Assembly (NCBI GenBank): GCA_022496805.1
Contig: CM040085.1
Location: forward strand, 44,111,811-44,175,810
DNA: 64,000 nucleotides
Source of the DNA: Pohlia nutans
Lineage: Eukaryota; Streptophyta; Bryopsida; Bryales; Mniaceae
Direction of reading: 5' to 3'
Below, piece after piece: positions 12,588-24,928 of this stretch. The translations under genes and the position numbers were made by a program. Position 1 is the first letter of the stretch. Each line of letters starts with the position of its first letter. The notes under the pieces are model-generated. The model was not told where the DNA came from, ran no database searches, and was given only the letters and a program-made list of their open reading frames with translations.

Positions 12588-12945
12588 GAGTTATTCGTAA
12601 AGTCCATCAAATTTTGAAGAAGATATCATGAATTTTGCTTTATTATACTCTTATATGTTCACTCCAAATAGTTCAAAGGTGTGGAAGATCTTGGTGGTTT
12701 ATCATTATTAAGTGTGTAAGAGGTGTGTAAGAGCTTGGTGGTCTTCAAATTTTTTTTAGCACCAAGAAAGGAGCTAAAGAACTTTTGTAGACCACCAAGC
12801 TCTTAGACACCTCTTACACACCTAATAATGATAGACCACCAAAATCTTCCACACCTTTGAACTATTTGGAGTGAACAAATAAGAGTATAATAAAGCAAAA
12901 TTCTTTATAGATTCATCAAATTCAAGGTGACTTTACGGATAACTG
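12588..12945. mobile_element. Fold-back MITE, 358 bp with ~140-bp arms, copy 1
   Basis: Left arm segments (TTGCTTTATTATACTCTTAT, CTCCAAATAGTTCAAAGGTG, GAGCTTGGTGGTCTTC) reappear inverted in the right arm (12785-12945), leaving a loop of only a few dozen bases near 12750-12785. The outer ends are GAGTTATTCGTAAAGTC and its near complement. The flanks show TA, and possibly a 5-bp TAATA, direct repeat. It is homologous to 16244-16601. Confidence 0.85.
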
Positions 12946-13768
12946 TAATATGTATTATTGTAGTGTTGGAATCCTTGAAAAATGAGAAAAAAATCCAAAA
13001 TAAATCTTAGAACACTCATGGCATGTGATTGGTAAGGAGATGTCATGAGGGAGGGAGCAAGAACGCACCTCATTGGACTAAAGACGTAGTACTAAGGAGA
13101 CTTGCATGAGAGTGTGTTGCCTCCTCCGTCTTCTCAGTCTTGTTTGCTTTTTCCTCTTCGTTTTGCTTTTGCTGACACCTCGTGCTTTGGCTGGGTTGTG
13201 CACTTGTTACTGGAGCTTCAGTTCGCCATATTCACATGATACTACTGTATTCCAAGGTGCTGCGACAGCCGGACACAGCCGAAGCGGGGCTTGCTGCTGC
13301 TGCTGCGAGGTGGAGGCTTGGAGCAGGGGCGATCTTCAAGCAGGCCGCTCGCTAGGGTTTGCAGGCGCTTCGAGACTGTCGTTTAATGCAATTAGGTACG
13401 TTGCGGAAGGTGCTGAGTGGCAGGTTGGGGGGCATTCCTAGGGTTTTGTGGATGATTGATTGTCAATGCCCTAGGTCTGCTGTGCACCAAACGGACGATG
13501 TCATGGCTTATGTTCTGAATCAGGGATTCATCGGGATCGGGAAGGAAGTGTGGGAGATTGCTATTTCGTCTGTCGCTCGGTTTCGCTAACAGCGTCCCGG
13601 TTGTAGCCATCCTGTCATCGTGCTTGGGAACGACATGCAACGTATTGATGGTTTTTAGGTTTTAGCGGATCGAGCGCGGGAATGTTGGCGTCTCATTATT
13701 TTGGCACACTTGATGCAGGGTGCTCGACAGCACTACTTCTGGTTTCTGTGTAGCAACACTCCATCGCC
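12946..13768. promoter_or_regulatory. Upstream and 5' region of GOT1
   Basis: From about 13080 the base composition rises to that of an expressed leader (CT-rich, TCCTCCGTCTTCTC). The open frame at 13106-13441 on the plus strand is not credible coding sequence: it has no conserved domain and lies directly ahead of the GOT1 start. An intron in the 5'UTR is possible. Confidence 0.4.
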
Positions 13769-15264
13769 ATGGCGGGTTTCGAGATGAATGATCGCAGAAG
13801 TAAAGCTCTTCTCTCTCTCTCTTACTCCAATCTATTTTGTTGTCTGTATCCGATTTTCATGCTCATTGGAAATCAAACCCTAATTCACGGGTAGGGAGCT
13901 CGGAAAGGGGTTACATATTATCTCACGACCGTGACCAGGATCAATATGATTTGGAATGTTCAAAATTGACCTGGGGTTAGTTTTTGCTAAGCAAGGGAGT
14001 TACTGTGGGTGGGAACAGAGATTGGAATTGGGCTTACGGGATTCGGTGTCCTGTTTACTTTCTTGGGTGTGATTTTCTTCTTCGACAAAGGACTTTTGGC
14101 TATGGGCAATGTAAGAGAGATTGACACTTTTCTTGAGTGGCGTAAACAATTCGATTATGGAATTTATGTACGGTTGAAAGATATCAGGATTTAGGATTTA
14201 TGAAATTGAAGTTTAGGGTTTGTAATTAATCTGTTGCGTTTGCTCAATGGCAGATATTATTCGTAGCAGGAGTAATGATAACAATTGGCATAAAAGGGAC
14301 AGTGTCCTTTTTCCTGAAACCTCGCAATTATAAGGTATCTGAAACGTCTACCTCATGACCATTTATCTGATTGATTTTGTAATTGGATGGAATGTAGTTG
14401 GATGGAATGCCTTACTCTTGCTGCTGAGTTTACGCAGGGTTCCATACTATTTGGTGCGGGCTTCGCCTTGGTTATTTTTGGTTGGGCGGTTGTGGGTATG
14501 CTGATAGAGGCGTACGGTTTTGTGCTGTTGTTCAGGTGAGGCCATTTTATTTTATTGCTTTGGAGGTGCACTAAATATGATTGGAAAAGTGTTTCTATTT
14601 CTATCTTAAGTGTATGTTTGGCACGTGATTTCTGTTCTGTCCAGAAACTGTACAGTTTCACAAGTTGACAGCCTGCTGCTAGTAAACTGTGCATGTGTGT
14701 TCATTGGTATTATGGCTAATGCATATCGTCCTCGCCATGGTGCAGTGGTTTTTGGCCTACAGCTTTGGTTTTCTTATACAGAATTCCATTCCTGGGCTAC
14801 GTTCTTCAGCAGCCTTTCATCACTGCGGTAAGCTTTACTGGACGTTATCGTTTTTTTTTTCCTGTCATGCAAATATGCTGGGTTAAGACCGCAAATGAAT
14901 CATAAGATAAATTCGGGATCATACATACAGGGGTCTAACGAAAGGATACTGCTTGATTGGGCTACGAAAAGAATGGCAACGAATTTGGTCCATCATAATT
15001 TTGACAATTTGAATGGAGATTGAAAAAAGTTGCGCACACAGTACAGTAGCATGGTTTTTGACCAGGTTGTGCATGTGGCAGTTTTTTGATCGATTTCGGG
15101 AACGGAGGGTACCAGTTTGAAATCTCGAAAGCTGTGGTGATATTTGACATCCACCTCATGCATGCAGAGAATCCAACTTTTTTTTTTTTTTTTTTCTGTG
15201 ACATATGTAGGTCTTTTGATAGGTTTACGACAGGGTGAGACTTCACATTTCTGGGAGTTACTAG
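13769..15264 (+). CDS. GOT1: GOT1 vesicle transport protein
   Basis: Six exons: 13769-13799, 14019-14110, 14254-14334, 14438-14535, 14746-14827 and 15223-15264. The phases close to give 141 residues, the usual GOT1 length. The protein starts [20 protein letters not shown] and continues [12 protein letters not shown], then [19 protein letters not shown] and [18 protein letters not shown], forming four hydrophobic membrane-spanning segments with short loops. GOT1 is a small Golgi/ER membrane protein that helps COPII vesicle traffic from ER to Golgi. The last exon is short ([13 protein letters not shown]) and lies after a 395-bp intron ending in a T-rich tract, the least certain junction, though phase and family length support it. 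Confidence 0.93.
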
Positions 15265-16243
15265 ATAAGAAGTTGATTCACACTCTGGTGAAGGCGGCAT
15301 TCCAGCCGGATTCCCATTGAGAAATCTTTCATGCTCGATGAGCTTGACATTTCAAGATGTCATAATTGTTCTCTAAAACGATACACGCAGGATGGCGTGC
15401 TGTAGAAGTATCTGTTTTTACAGAACATGTATGACGTTCATAGGTGCAGAATCTCAAGATCACAACTTGCCTTTTCAGGACCAATGTGTCTCGGACGGTT
15501 TTAAAATCTAATTGGAGTCTAAGGACGTATTACAAATCAATACCATATCAGTTGAATGTCTGGACTGAAGGAATGATTGAGTATTGGGATTTTAGTAGCT
15601 GTGTCAGTTGTAGGCTGGTTCATACAGGAATATTCTTGAATGACTTATATCATCCATTAGAGGAATCTTTTTTTCTCAAAAGATACTTTTTTTTGGCTCC
15701 TACAAGTTATTCTCCATTCTCCTACAGTGCTGTAGTTATTCTATCCTTCAATCTTGCCATTGTCCAACATTCTCTCCATAACGATTGTCCCACCATTCTC
15801 TTCATCATTTTTCACTATTTTGTTCATTGTTTTTGACTATTCTATCCATCATTTTACCCTTTTTTTATATCATTTTTGTTGCCAAAAGGAATTTGGTTTG
15901 CGATTCAAAAAGTTAATAACTCCTTTGTATGATTGTATATAAACTTCATAATCAACTTTGTAAGCATTCAAATAGATTTACATCCTTACAAAGGCATTGA
16001 AAGCATTTATAGAACTATTATGCCTCTCTAAATAGATATTTCCTAAAAAATTTAAATGTTTTCTTATAACTTGAGTTGAGGAGTAAACTCATGCAACGCA
16101 ATTATAACATAACTATACCTAAATTGGACACTTTTAAGAGTTTAGTATAGTTTCTATATTAGACTAGTCAGTTTTTCAAAAAATATTTGTTAGCAAGTAC
16201 ACAAGGATTCAAACACGACTAAACATATTGTATTGAGACATTA
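15265..16243. other. 3' flank of GOT1 and intergenic DNA
   Basis: It contains the presumed 3'UTR and then pyrimidine-rich sequence around 15640-15860 with repeated CCATTNT units. No gene was recognised. Confidence 0.5.
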
Positions 16244-16601
16244 GAGTTATCCTTAAAGTCACCTTGTGTTTGAATAAGATACAGTGAAATTTGCATTAAT
16301 GTACTTTTATTTGTTCACCCCAAATAGTTAAAAGGTAGGGAAGAGCCTAGTGGTCTCTCATTATTAGGTGTGTAACAGCTTGGTGGTCTTCAAACTCATG
16401 GAAAACTAGTTTAGCCGTCTTTCTTGACGGCTAAACTAGTTTCCCTTGAGTTTAGAGACCACCAAGCTCTTATGCACCTAACAATGATAGACCACCAAGC
16501 TTTTCCATACTTTTTAACTATTTGGGGTGAACAAATAAGAATACATTTAAGCAAAATCCACGGTATCTTATTCAAACACAAGGTGACTTTAAGGATAACT
16601 C
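16244..16601. mobile_element. Fold-back MITE, 358 bp, copy 2
   Basis: The arms are inverted copies of each other (TTATCCTTAAAGTCACCTTG at the left, CAAGGTGACTTTAAGGATAA at the right), meeting in a central hairpin, ACTAGTTTAGCCGTC/GACGGCTAAACTAGT, near 16407-16441. The flanking dinucleotide is TA on both sides. The whole element could be transcribed as one long hairpin RNA. Confidence 0.9.
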
Positions 16602-16913
16602 TATTGTATGAAAAAGTTATAGTAGTTCAAAGATTTTTGGGTAGATGACCTAAAACAAACACACATTGTGATGGTGGTATTGTGTACATTCTCAAACACA
16701 CATTGTGATGGTAATAGTGTACATTGGTAATATATCATCTTGGTGTCCATTTAAGGACCTTATCTGAAGCAGGTGTAGTGAACTTATTTCCCTTCCTAGG
16801 TATCTCAGAAAGGTATTCTTCACGGGTTTTAAAAATTTCTGTTTATAAAATGTTGCTATTGAAGCTCATTTTTCACAAAGGGCATGGTTCTCATTGCCAA
16901 AACATCAAAGGCT

Positions 16914-19900
16914 CTAATCACGGCGTGTCTGATTGAAAATGGTGTCTGCTGCATAACGCGCAACCCAGTTGGAGCCTGCCTTGGTGCAGCAGAAGGCATG
17001 CAAATGTCCTTCTCTTTCAGTAGCAACATGTAATTCCGGAACCTTCTTACACATCTGCAGGCCATTCACAACAGTCCACAGCTTAATCTCCCCCTTTAAT
17101 TCGGTAACCAAACTGACAGGGTGGAATGACAAGAAGTTACAGACCAAGCACAAAAGCAAGAAAAACCTCATCTTCCACATGAAAACTACGCACACTCATT
17201 CACATCACATTCTCTAATACCACATCCTCTGTTCTTAGGAAAGGGACATTCCTAGATCAAACTCACTCTGTTATATCACTATCACATTGTATGACGTCCC
17301 AAGAAGTTGTATATAAACGTGATAATAATGAATTTGACAAGTGTGAAAACATTTCTTGACTCACGCAATCCCAAAGTACTTCTTTTACGTCACTTTGCAT
17401 GCAACACTCTTGATTGTCACAATGTTACAAAACTCTAGTGATAATCATGTGCATTCAGGGAACCGGGGCTGTGGCATTAAAGAGGTACTCGTGTAATACG
17501 GTGTTGAACTGAGAAAGCTGTATGAAGAGATTGAAGATCTCCAACATACCTCATCAAGAAGCGACAAAGGTCCCCAGTGGTCATCGATACCAAATAGAAA
17601 TGAGGTCTTCTTTTGATTTTGCTTCAAGTAGTCCCAGTCTGGCTCTGGAGACAGCTACACAAACAGAACGACCCACGTAAGAAGCCCTGGTCAAAAGCCA
17701 TCAGTAAAGCATCACAGAAGCCATATATTCTATGTAAGAATACCAAACCGTGCAGAGCTTTGTCATGCAATGTATCTGTAAATCTTACCGATGCAAACTC
17801 AGTCCTTCCCATGTACAAGAAATTGTTTACGACGTTTTTCTGCACCATTGGTAAACGTTCCAAAAGATGTTAACATGCAACGCCAGCTTGTACGTGTATC
17901 ACTAATTAAACAGAACTTTCTCTATGAAAAATTCTTGTCACAAATATTGTTGAGTAGCAGACGGAGTGTTTGAAACAAAAAGGTTCACACTTCAAAATTA
18001 AAAAAAAACATCAGAGCAATAGGAATTTATGACTTTGGAATCTAAGAAGGAACTGCTCAGGACAAAAACTTGCACACCGGTACTAGAACTGTATTTCAAC
18101 CAAGATTTTCTTCGTAGCAAACAATGTTCATTCAGATAATGAAGAGCAATACCTGCAGCATGTATCGGCATGTCACATCTATAGCAAGAGGATCCCATAC
18201 ACGGCCAAGCAGCACTTTCACTAAGACCCTTGACATGTTTTTGGGAAGTCGCCCCACAAGACCTGCAAATGCGCTAATAGCTGTACAAAGTGCTGGGGAC
18301 CTGCTCACTCATGATAACAAGTTGTCAGTATAATGATGACATGGACATTGGAAAGTGTATTCAGGGACTCCCAAAGCAAAATTCTTACAGTTGAATACCT
18401 CTTTCTTACAATGGTCTAATACTTGTGCACACAATGTTAATATCGTCAGACGCAATCTAAATAAGGGCAAAGTGTACTTACGCAGCCACTTTTCCCAGAA
18501 CGCTCTGGAACTTTGAATGCTTATTCAACGTCAGAAAAGGATAAAGTCCAACAACGTGTTGTACCTGCACAGCCCGTCGTCTTCTAATTACCATTTCTCT
18601 GTTATGTTTCTTGTTTTCCACTCTTGCAAAGAGAGACCAGGTTTGGAAGACCGGGTATCTGAAACTTTAATAATAACTGAGCTACAGGAACTGTGGAACA
18701 CAGCATTTGAAACCAGAGGATACGAAAGGATGCCAAGTACTTGGCTCTGATCATGGAACATTCCTCACTGTAATCACCAAGCTATCCCTTCAATCATAAA
18801 TGTCCAAAGCTTTAAAGGTTTAAGAAAGAAATAAGAAGAGATTGGTTGCTCAGAACGTTCCCTGAAGAACAAACCCACTGCCCACCTGAGAAGGGAATTT
18901 CTTGAGGATTTCCAAAGCAATGTAAGCTCCGATTGAATGACCCACCTGTGCAACAGAAAAGAACCAAGGTAATGCTGTTGTATTTAAAAATCAACCTACT
19001 TGTACAGACTTTCAACTTGGAAAGATATTGCTTGAGAATCACGCAGGCTCATGCGCAGAAAGAGAGCACAAATAAGGGTTCCAGTAAAACTAGACTTTCA
19101 GGAACTTTTAGACATCATCATAAAGAGAATCTTCTCAATGACTCGTAGGGAATGACAACCCGTATAAGGATAGGAAGTCTGAGTGAAAGAACATACCAGC
19201 ACAAGTGGGAGATCTGGTGTTTCTAGAAGAAGTCTTTCCCTCACAAATTGAACCTGCTCAATCCCCGGCCTCTTAATAAACCACAGGAATCTCGTGATCT
19301 TGTAATAAACGACCAACCTGACGAAAAATGACAACACTGAATATTGGTACACAATAGATCAACAATAGAATTTCTTGATTCCGAAACCCCATGTACCAAC
19401 AAAACTTGATGAACCACCATCCATGCCTTCTAAATTCTCTTGGGAGGTCCGTGCTGGGCACATTATTCAACTTGCCAGACCTCGAGTAACTGAACATACC
19501 ATAACCACTAACAGACTTCACAGCCAGAATTGAGAACCACCTTATGGTTTATTTGATCCTGCAAAGAGAATGACTTCCCAAGCTCCCAATACTGTGGTCA
19601 TCAAAACAACTCAAAAATATCACTTTTTTGCCATTGAGATCTAGTCCCATCGGCTTGAGAAATTTAGAACAGTAGAGATGTAATCAGAGACTGCGAAAAC
19701 ATAAAGCTCAAAGAATCAGTATTGACCAGCCCTAGCCAAATAGAAATCTGGTCCCCTACTGGAAGCAAAAAGACGAGAGGAGGTCAATAGAGGACCTTCA
19801 ACACATGCGCAATGTGGCTGATCGCTGCAAACAAAATTTCCCACAAATTGCATCAGTAAACAATAATGCTACCCCAGCTGGCACAGCACAAACATTGGAT

Positions 19901-21437
19901 GTGGAAAAAAAGTAAAAACTGGACCACCTTTTAAAGTTCTTTATGATGCATCACCAATTGTAAAAATGACAAAATGAAAATGATACTACCAAAAAATATT
20001 GTTGTCATGTAATGAATCGTGCATTATCAAGTGCAGGATAAAAAGTAGTGACGCATTGTTTGGCAGACAATAAAAGACAATCAATGCAGCAGAAGGTGTA
20101 CCTGTAACTGATGCTTGGCCATCGAGGTGCTCGAACAGAGCCTCCAGAAACTCTTTGTAGTAGGCCACAACTCCTTTGAAAGAAGCCCAGATCATCACGT
20201 CAGAGACGAAGACTAGAGGACACTAAAACTGTTAGGGACCAAACCCCTGTTACCAACAGCAACTCATCTATTCATACACTTGGTTGGCCTTCATTTACCA
20301 AGTGGTGTAAGCATGACTTGATTAAATATGGTGTTGTCTACTGTCACTTATACTCCCTCTGTCTGGAAATAACTGTCCTAGTTTTTGGCATGTTTTAACG
20401 TAAGGCATTTTTTCCCGGAAAAAACCTTCTCAATACTTGAAAAATGGTCTATCTTTAATAGTACTCCGTAGTATGTAGTTTTTGGGTCACTCTAATTTTC
20501 CTCCTCGTTTGAAATGGACAGGGGTCACATTTGAAGTACAAAACATAGGACAAACATTGCCAAAAACTAGGACAATTATTTCTGGACTGAGGGAGTAGTA
20601 GTCTATAACTGCCCACTTTGAAATTGCATAAGAATTTGATCTCAGCAGATTTGGCTCTAATATCCAAAGACCTCTCCATGCCTCTACACATCGTGAAACA
20701 AGGAACTAAATGAATATGGAATTTCTTATAATGTCAATTCAAGCAAGAAAGAGTGTGGAAACTGTTAATATGATGTGAGGAGTGTGTAACAAACCTGGGT
20801 TCCCAGGAATGAATAAAACTTGGAAAGTTGGCCTTTCCGCATGCAGTTCCAGAAACTCTGTTGCATGTCTGTCCAACGGAACATTCGATTAACCCCTCAG
20901 TATTCATAGTTTGAAAATGCTCGATTCAGTTGATAAAAATATAATTCAAATGGGGCCAAATTTTAAATCAACAGAATCTGTGAAGAACATTACATGAATT
21001 GATTGAAAAATAAATAAAGGTGAACAAAAAGAAGGTGATTGAGAAGAATCAACAATAGCAACAAGAAAGAATATTCCCTGGAATTGCACACATGAGAAGC
21101 ATTGCATTCTCTTTGATTCAGAAGATTCTTCATCTGCATGTTTGTGGAGTCATGTTTGTGGAGTCATGTTTGTGGAGTCTAGAGGCAGGGTTACTAGCAA
21201 ACGGAATCATTCATTTTATTCCAGTTTTTAATTGCATTTTGATTGCTTTAGACTCCTGCTCTTTTCAGTTATGCTTTTAAAGACTCTGTTAAGTCCAAAT
21301 ACAAAGATTGGACGACGTCAAAAAAAATACAAATTATTACTGAACTAGACGAAAATAAAATGATTTTATTCCACAAACCCGCCAATTCTATCCACACGAA
21401 AGGATGCACGAGGGGAAGACACTGCAGGCAGCCCCAT
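16914..21437 (-). CDS. LDAH: Lipid droplet-associated hydrolase (LDAH family, alpha/beta hydrolase)
   Basis: Twelve exons on the minus strand: 21437-21379, 20868-20795, 20173-20102, 19824-19796, 19591-19541, 19253-19197, 18945-18886, 18564-18482, 18300-18153, 17839-17789, 17654-17550 and 17054-16914. The phases close to give 309 residues, near the family's ~310-325. Key motifs are the oxyanion-side FIPGNPGVVAYYKEFLEAL, the nucleophile elbow GHSIGAY (Ser about 118), YPFLTLNKHSKFQS, FLFGIDDHWGPL (candidate acid about D252/D253) and EREGHLHAFCC with the candidate catalytic His. LDAH proteins associate with lipid droplets and have been linked to sterol-ester or lipid turnover; their activity is debated. 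The donor after exon 4 (GTCCTC) is weak. Intron 2 contains the Stowaway MITE. The start ATG (MGLPAVSSPRASF) gives the expected N-terminus; an acceptor-like TTGCAG upstream suggests a separate 5'UTR exon. Confidence 0.9.
20215..20695. repeat. Dispersed repeat, second copy, interrupted by a Stowaway MITE
   Basis: It is similar to 3440-3690 on both sides of the MITE at 20353-20595: the left part contains CCCCTGTTACCAACAGCAAC and the right part contains AATTGCATAAGAATTTGATC. It lies in LDAH intron 2. Confidence 0.7.
20353..20595. mobile_element. Stowaway-type MITE, 243 bp
   Basis: It starts CTCCCTCTGTCTGGAAATAA and ends with the inverted equivalent (TTATTTCTGGACTGAGGGAG), with longer internal inversion (GTCCTAGTTTTTGGCA and its complement). 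TA flanks both ends. The CTCCCTC terminus is the classic plant Stowaway (Tc1/mariner-mobilised) signature. The 3440-3690 repeat supplies an empty site. Confidence 0.9.
20889..21060. mobile_element. Truncated TTAA-family element
   Basis: It begins TTAACCCCTCAGTATTCATAG and contains ATATAATTCAAATGGGGCCAAATTTTA-like sequence, matching the interior of the 4502-4728 element. The right terminus is not recognisable. Confidence 0.55.
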
Positions 21438-22330
21438 CGTTACAATGGCCTGTTCCTTCAACCTGCTCCGCGCCAACTGCAATGCATACAAAAAACTACA
21501 TCATTTCCAATGCAAAATACTTTTGGCCAGCTTTCATTCCACACACGTTTAGATATACAATATAATGATTTTATGTGTACATCCAGTTTTATTAAAAATA
21601 TTCAGCACCAAGAACGACTTGAATTTCACATTAGAGACAATTCATGCCCAGTATAATGATTTGAAGTGCACATTCAGTTTCAAACTAAAATTACTCACAA
21701 CCTTTTGTCTGCTTGAATTTCTCACAAAGTTGTACCAGAGACAATATCAGTTTCAATGTGGTAAAATTGAAAATACTCAACAATAACAAGAGTGAATTGA
21801 GACCCAGAAAACAAAAAACAGAACATTCATAGTAATGAAAAACCACAGTATTTTTATGAAACAATTCACAATCATTCATTGGAGTTGAAATCGATGGATA
21901 GAATTCTTGCAAAGAAGGCCAAAAAAACGTGATAACAAAATTGGGTCTCGAAAAAGAGGAGGTACAAATCAAACATGGTGATAAGGAAGACAGACAAACC
22001 ACACCACAGCGTGATGGCGCTCGCCAAACAGGAAATGGCAGAATTCGAGCAGCGTCCACGAACATGCCGTCCACCGATGCCGCCCACGCTCGCAAATCCG
22101 TCCCCTGCAAATGCAAATCCGAGAAGTGGGCAAAGCGCAACATCATGCAAGGGCCTCAGTTTCAGGATTGGTGCCGAGCCTTCAGGTTCCCATGCATGCG
22201 AACCACCTGTGGCTTCCTGCTCCCAGGAACTCTCTCTTTTATACTTGTATTAAAGAGGATATTGGAGAGAATCAAAATAGGATCAAAATTGATGCAACTT
22301 TTTACATGGTACTCACAGCATAATACCGTA
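21438..22330. promoter_or_regulatory. Upstream region of LDAH with a GC-rich patch
   Basis: 21990-22230 is clearly richer in G+C than its surroundings and open in several frames, as expected for an expressed leader or short 5' exon. On the minus strand one frame (22146 downward) reads FAHFSDLHL, which resembles a metallophosphoesterase motif, but no further domain follows. I treat it as probable LDAH 5' region. Confidence 0.4.
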
Positions 22331-23591
22331 AGGTAAGTATACCTTACCAACTGAGCCTATTTACACACATAAAACAGAAAATATTTTCAATGCGTCTTAA
22401 TAGCAAGTTCAAGAGGATTCCAACACACTTTAGCATGCATTATTTGGACACCATATGAATAAGTTATGAATTTCCAAAGTGTTGACTATAGGTTGACCTT
22501 AAAGCGACCCTAAACTTTGATGTTCAGATTATGCACATTCTCATCAAGAGTAGGGTGTCAGAATCTACTTATTATGGAAGATTGAGCTATGGACACTTTA
22601 AGGAAATGGTCGCTTTTAGAAATAGTTACCTTAGTACCATAGCAAGGTCGCCGCAAATATTTAATTTTCTTTGACAAATAAGGTTTGTTCCTCAAAAATG
22701 AATTTCTTAATTTTCATTTCTGAGAAAAAAATGATTAAAAATAGTCCAAAATAGCTTAGATATAGCAAAATATAGCTTAAATAAATTTATTCTATTTTCG
22801 TTCTTTTGTCCTCATAATTTCCGATTTTTTTTGTTTTTTTTGGAATTGTTTTTTGGCGAACCTGCTATGGTACTACGGTAGAGAACAAGAAGGGAGCACC
22901 GTTTTCAAAGTGGTTCTCAAGGAGAATATTCACTTTGCTAAGTGATGTATTATAGCATACCACAGTTTACTAGCATGTTTGGCACCTAATAATTAATTAA
23001 AGTTCATAAAGTAGGTTCGGCATCTAAAAATAAAATATTAATAATTGCTGCATTTTTCTCTTTAAATTTTTAAAAATTTCGACAACTCTCTTTCATTGGT
23101 TGATAAGGAAGATGTGAGTTGAGAGCTAAGAACGCTCTAGTGGAGTGGAGTTGTATCAACAATGCATGTGGGATATGTAAACTTTGAGGTGAAGCACCTA
23201 GATAGTCTTCATTTTTATAACAAACATAGTTTTTGTATAAAGTCTTCAAACGACATAAAATTTGTTAGAGGTGAAAGATTACTTGATTTCCAAACTTTTC
23301 TTTGTCAAACAAAATTTCAAAAAAGTTGAATTTCTATGCTCAAATGAGCTCCAAAAAACTGTTAGGAACGCATTTTGATTTCTTGACCTTTACACAGCTG
23401 CGCTGTTTTGTCCATATCTTTTGCGGAAATACTTATTTTCACATAAAACTTGTTGGAGGTAGAAGAAGGCTTGAATTCTCAACTTTTGTTAGTTAAACGC
23501 AATTTTATAAAACTTCATCTTTTATGTTCAATTGGACTTCAAAAATCTGTGTAAGACACATTTCAAAAGCCTCACCTAGTCTTGCTACTTC
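22331..23591. other. AT-rich intergenic DNA
   Basis: A small palindrome, TAAGGTAAGTATACCTTA, sits near 22328-22345. No gene or complete element was recognised. Confidence 0.5.
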
Positions 23592-24617
23592 TTAACCCCT
23601 AAGTGACTGATCGATTATTTTTTGGTCGCAATCCAAACAACAGTGACTGCCCATGGTCAAGAAATTACATTTTTCGAGTTTTGGTTTTTTGTCAAAATTG
23701 GGGTAGAGATCATGTTCTAGTGTTGATTGATGCATTTCATTTGCAATATTGAGGTTCACTGAGGAATTTTTCAAAGACAAACACCTCAACATTGTTCTAA
23801 TAGTGTTATAAAACTTTTTATTTTGGGAAAGTAATGATGTTCTCTCATTTGAAATTTTTGCTCTTTTTATTTTTAGAATAAAATGCCTAGTTTTAACCTA
23901 TCATACCAAATTTCAAATTCTAAAAATAAATTTTGTAATTTTGGTGAAAATTAAATGGGAAATGCTTCTAAATTCATTAACACCCCAGTAACCAATAACA
24001 AATAACAAAAAGTAACCATGAACCCTTAGCTAAGTTAGAAAATGTTAGAAAATGTTAGAAAATGTTAGCTAAGTTAGAAAATGTATGAGTTTTTTAAGGT
24101 ATGTGTGTGTGCTGGTTTGTACATGTTTCATTTTATTCTATTGATGGTTGCTAAGTCATGAGCTCCATGGTTGATTGTGGGTGGATATTGTATTGCAATT
24201 AAGTGATCTGGTTCGATTCCCATTGGATTCGTTTGAGCAGTTGTGTGATATACATAATTTAATGTGGTTGAATGAGTTAACACAATTGAGTTTGTGTTTG
24301 ATCAAGTTGTTTTTTTTCCAGTGTGTGTCAAATGAATTTTTCTATCCATTTCATTCAAAGTTTTTTAATTTTAGACTCATCCCATCATCCAAATATGAGA
24401 AAAAGTAAAAATAATAATAGGAAGAGCATATTGTGATGACCTACTTTGGAGCAATGAAAAATATATTTAAAATGGTCAATTGGGGTAAAATTTAACATCT
24501 TTGACTTCCTTTTGATATTAATTATGGAAAGAAACAAAAAATTCTCAAAGAAGTGAAAATACGAATACGAAAGTGGCTCTCAAAAATGAGGAAAATCCTA
24601 GGACGTTTAAGGGTTAA
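23592..24617. mobile_element. TTAA-family element, ~1.0 kb
   Basis: It runs from TTAACCCCTAAGTGACTGATCG to GACGTTTAAGGGTTAA. The first ~370 bp are closely similar to the split copy at 42062-42223 plus 47165-47536 and, inverted, to 31460-32004. The later part (24000-24600, including repeats of GTTAGAAAAT) is not shared and may be a further insertion. Confidence 0.7.
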
Positions 24618-24928
24618 AGACTGTTTGTGCGAAGCCTGAAGGCTCGGTCTCGAACCTGTAGGCCCGGTACCGAGCCTGAATTAGGGTTCAAGGATGTAAC
24701 AGTTGTCCTCTCCGCAATTCAGTTCAAATTGTGGTCACCATTCTTGCAGCGTCAGTGACGGATTGCGCATTTCATTAGAACCAGTCTTCAGCAAAGAGCA
24801 TTAGTTTTTTGGCCATCATTTTTTCCCATTCCTTTATTGATTGAAACCGGGGCGGAAATTCGAAAGGTTTTGCTTGTTTTCCATGTGCTGCGCAGTCGGT
24901 GAATTGCGCGTCCGAAGAAGGGCAAGCC
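24618..24928. promoter_or_regulatory. 5' flank of TFB2
   Basis: A short region between the TTAA element and the start codon. It has an imperfect repeat around 24640-24685 (GAAGCCTGAAGGCTCGG, CCGGTACCGAGCCTG). No TATA box was assigned. Confidence 0.35.

Noticed and set aside
13106..13441. 111-codon frame with an N-terminal hydrophobic stretch ahead of GOT1
   Set aside because: It looks secreted but has no family resemblance and sits in the probable GOT1 leader.
19541..19558. 18-bp microexon DQINHK in LDAH
   Set aside because: Extending upstream to the acceptor at 19592 gives YWELGKSFSLQDQINHK, which matches the family, so it is a normal 51-bp exon.
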